Of a DNA stretch of 13,929 nt, positions 12,420 through 13,929 are shown piece after piece; the stretch's first letter is position 1, and the number at the start of each line of letters is the position of its first letter. Source of the stretch: Alistipes sp. CAG:514 (GTDB taxonomy: Bacteria > Bacteroidota > Bacteroidia > Bacteroidales > UBA932); the NCBI GenBank assembly GCA_000431015.1, contig HF986055.1, forward strand, positions 1 through 13,929, read 5' to 3'. A model generated the notes under the pieces. It had not been told where the DNA came from. It worked only from the letters and a program-made list of their open reading frames with translations, and searched no databases. The position numbers and the translations under genes were made by a program.

Positions 12420-13817
12420 ATGTCACAGACACAGACGGCTCCAACAGAGCTCGGAAGTGAAAGCATAGGCAAATTGCTGAAGAAGTACGCAGTCCCTGGA
12501 ATCATCGCCATGACTGCGTCTTCTCTCTATAATATGGTGGACAGCATCTACATCGGGCATATTCCCGGATCAGGATCGCTGGCCATCTCGGGACTTGCGG
12601 TCACCTTCCCGCTGATGAACCTCAGCACGGCGCTGGGTACCCTTGTGGGCGTGGGTGCGGCGACTATGCTCTCCATCCTTCTGGGGCAGAGGAACTACAA
12701 GGCCGCCAACAAGGTGCTTGCCAACGAAGTCACGCTCAACTGCATCATCGGACTGCTGTTCACGGTTTTCTGCCTCGCGTTCCTCGACCCGATACTCTAC
12801 TTTTTCGGAGCAAGCGCCAACACGCTTGAATATGCCCGTAACTACATGGAGATCATCCTTTACGGCAATGTGATAACCCATCTGTACTTTGGCCTGAACA
12901 ACATCATCCGCTCGTCCGGGAATCCGAAGATGGCGATGGGGCTGACCCTTTTCACCGTGATCCTCAACAGCATCCTGGATCCGATCTTCATCTTCGGATT
13001 TGGTATGGGAGTCCGCGGAGCGGCTTTGGCGACCGTGATCTGCCAGGCCGTCTCGCTGGCCTATTCATTATACTATTTCACAAGGAAGGACAACGTGCTG
13101 CGTCTTCCGGAGAGGGGCTTCGAGCTTGATTGGAGGATCGCGAAAGACTCGCTCGCCATCGGCATGGGGCCGTTCCTGATGAACTCCGCCTCCTGCATTG
13201 TGACGATGTTCATCAACCAGCAGCTTCTCAAGTACGGCGGCGACCTTGCGATCGGAGCCTATGGTATCGTCAACAGGATCAACTTCCTGTTCGTCATGAT
13301 CGTGATGGGATTCAACCAGGGTATGCAGCCGATCGCGGGCTACAATTTCGGGGCGAGGAAATACTCCCGTGTGCGCGAGGTCTTCCTCCGCACCTGTATC
13401 TGGGCGACGGTCGTCTCCGCACTATGGTTCATCGCATCCGAATTCTTCCCGAACGCGATGGTCGGCATATTCACCAACGACTATGAGCTTAAGATGCTGG
13501 CTGACAAAGGTATCCGGGCGATGAACCCAGCGGTGCTGATTGTCGGTTGGCAGATGGTCTCCACCAACCTGTTCCAAAGCCTGGGCATGGTAAGGAAGTC
13601 CATTTTCCTCTCGCTGAGCCGCCAGCTGCTCTACCTCGTCCCGCTGCTGTACACCATGCCTCTGCTGTGGGACGTGCACGGAGTCTTCCTGGCCTTCCCT
13701 GTCTCCGACGCCTTGGCAGCCATCACGACACTGTTCCTGATCGCCGCCCTGATGCGCAAGTTCAGCAAGCTTAAGGACGGCGACGAACCGACAATCCTTG
13801 GAAGTACGATCTCCTAA
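12420..13817 (+). CDS. MATE family efflux transporter (MepA-like)
   Basis: The 465-residue inner-membrane protein has about 12 hydrophobic segments in the two-bundle MATE pattern. The first helix carries the family signature around SLYNMVDSIYIGH (35-47), including Asp41 at a position important for cation coupling in studied MATE proteins. The motif GNPKMAMG near 166-173 and, in the second half, INRINFLFVMIVMGFNQGMQPIAGYNFGA (about 287-315) mark the MepA-like branch. Such proteins export cationic drugs, dyes or metabolites using Na+ or H+ gradients; the natural substrate cannot be told. ATG at 12420 follows an A-rich leader (AAAAAGAAAAAAGACACAAC) typical of Bacteroidota. It lies 18 bases after the FKBP gene and 12 bases before the cytidylate-kinase-like gene. 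Confidence 0.93.
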   Translation: MSQTQTAPTELGSESIGKLLKKYAVPGIIAMTASSLYNMVDSIYIGHIPGSGSLAISGLAVTFPLMNLSTALGTLVGVGAATMLSILLGQRNYKAANKVLANEVTLNCIIGLLFTVFCLAFLDPILYFFGASANTLEYARNYMEIILYGNVITHLYFGLNNIIRSSGNPKMAMGLTLFTVILNSILDPIFIFGFGMGVRGAALATVICQAVSLAYSLYYFTRKDNVLRLPERGFELDWRIAKDSLAIGMGPFLMNSASCIVTMFINQQLLKYGGDLAIGAYGIVNRINFLFVMIVMGFNQGMQPIAGYNFGARKYSRVREVFLRTCIWATVVSALWFIASEFFPNAMVGIFTNDYELKMLADKGIRAMNPAVLIVGWQMVSTNLFQSLGMVRKSIFLSLSRQLLYLVPLLYTMPLLWDVHGVFLAFPVSDALAAITTLFLIAALMRKFSKLKDGDEPTILGSTIS

Positions 13818-13829
13818 CAGACAGACAAT

Positions 13830-13929
13830 ATGAGCAAAGGACATACTATCATCAACATAGGCCGCCAATTCGGCAGCGGAGGCAAGCTCATCGCGAAAAG
13901 GATGAGCGACTGCCTCGGCATTCCCGCCT
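13830..13929 (+). CDS. Cytidylate kinase-like family protein, 5' part only
   Basis: Only the first 33 codons are in the window. They read from the ATG at 13830 and contain INIGRQFGSGGKLIAKRMSDCLGI at residues 8-31. This matches the P-loop start of the cytidylate-kinase-like family (ISREYGSGGxxIAxxLAxxLGI in relatives), in which the Gly-Ser-Gly-Gly-Lys segment binds phosphate. Members are nucleotide-kinase-like proteins whose true substrate is usually untested. It follows the MATE stop by 12 bases; MATE plus cytidylate-kinase-like is a neighbourhood I believe is frequent in Bacteroidales. The gene continues past the right edge, so length and integrity are unknown. Confidence 0.85.
   Translation, partial: MSKGHTIINIGRQFGSGGKLIAKRMSDCLGIPA

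Overview
The window looks like chromosomal DNA of a GC-rich member of the Bacteroidales (Bacteroidota), probably gut-associated. Evidence seen: A-rich translation leaders without strong Shine-Dalgarno sequences, a TAnnTTTG-type -7 box, a DUF3822-rsmD pair, FKBP lipoproteins behind a DHH phosphoesterase, and secreted GH29 and GH2 enzymes. No susC/susD pair, integrase, transposase, CRISPR array, tRNA or rRNA was recognised.

Layout. Bases 1-446 hold no convincing gene, but do hold a G-tract repeat, a short period-18 repeat and a terminator hairpin facing left. From 9601 down to 447 eight genes lie on the minus strand with short gaps or overlaps: a membrane-anchored protein of unknown function, a DUF3822 protein, rsmD (16S rRNA m2G966 methyltransferase), a HerA-like/DUF853 ATPase, a secreted GH2 glycosidase, an SDR oxidoreductase, uxuA (mannonate dehydratase) and a secreted GH29 alpha-L-fucosidase. 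From about 9717 to the right end the genes run on the plus strand: a DHH/DHHA1 phosphoesterase (NrnA-like), two FKBP-type lipoproteins, a MATE transporter and the first 33 codons of a cytidylate-kinase-like protein. A short AT-rich region at 9602-9716 separates the two blocks and carries a cluster of inverted half-sites.

How the genes may work together. SDR plus UxuA form the fructuronate -> mannonate -> 2-keto-3-deoxygluconate segment of hexuronate catabolism. The secreted GH2 (only 19 bases upstream of the SDR) and GH29 could release uronic acid, another sugar and fucose from a host or plant glycan. Uronate isomerase, KDG kinase/aldolase and transporters are not in the window. The carbohydrate genes follow the rsmD/HerA-like genes without an evident terminator or promoter, so housekeeping and catabolic genes may share transcripts.

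Most unusual structure. The SDR-uxuA gap contains two 77-bp direct repeats made of nested mini-hairpins, differing only in one predicted loop. Next to them is a 19-bp inverted repeat whose one arm is the SDR stop codon and last codons. A second strong hairpin (15 bp, perfect) lies inside the DUF3822 coding region near its 5' end. Nothing here amounts to a demonstrably new defence or mobile system; the repeats and the uronate/HerA linkage are the parts most worth checking.
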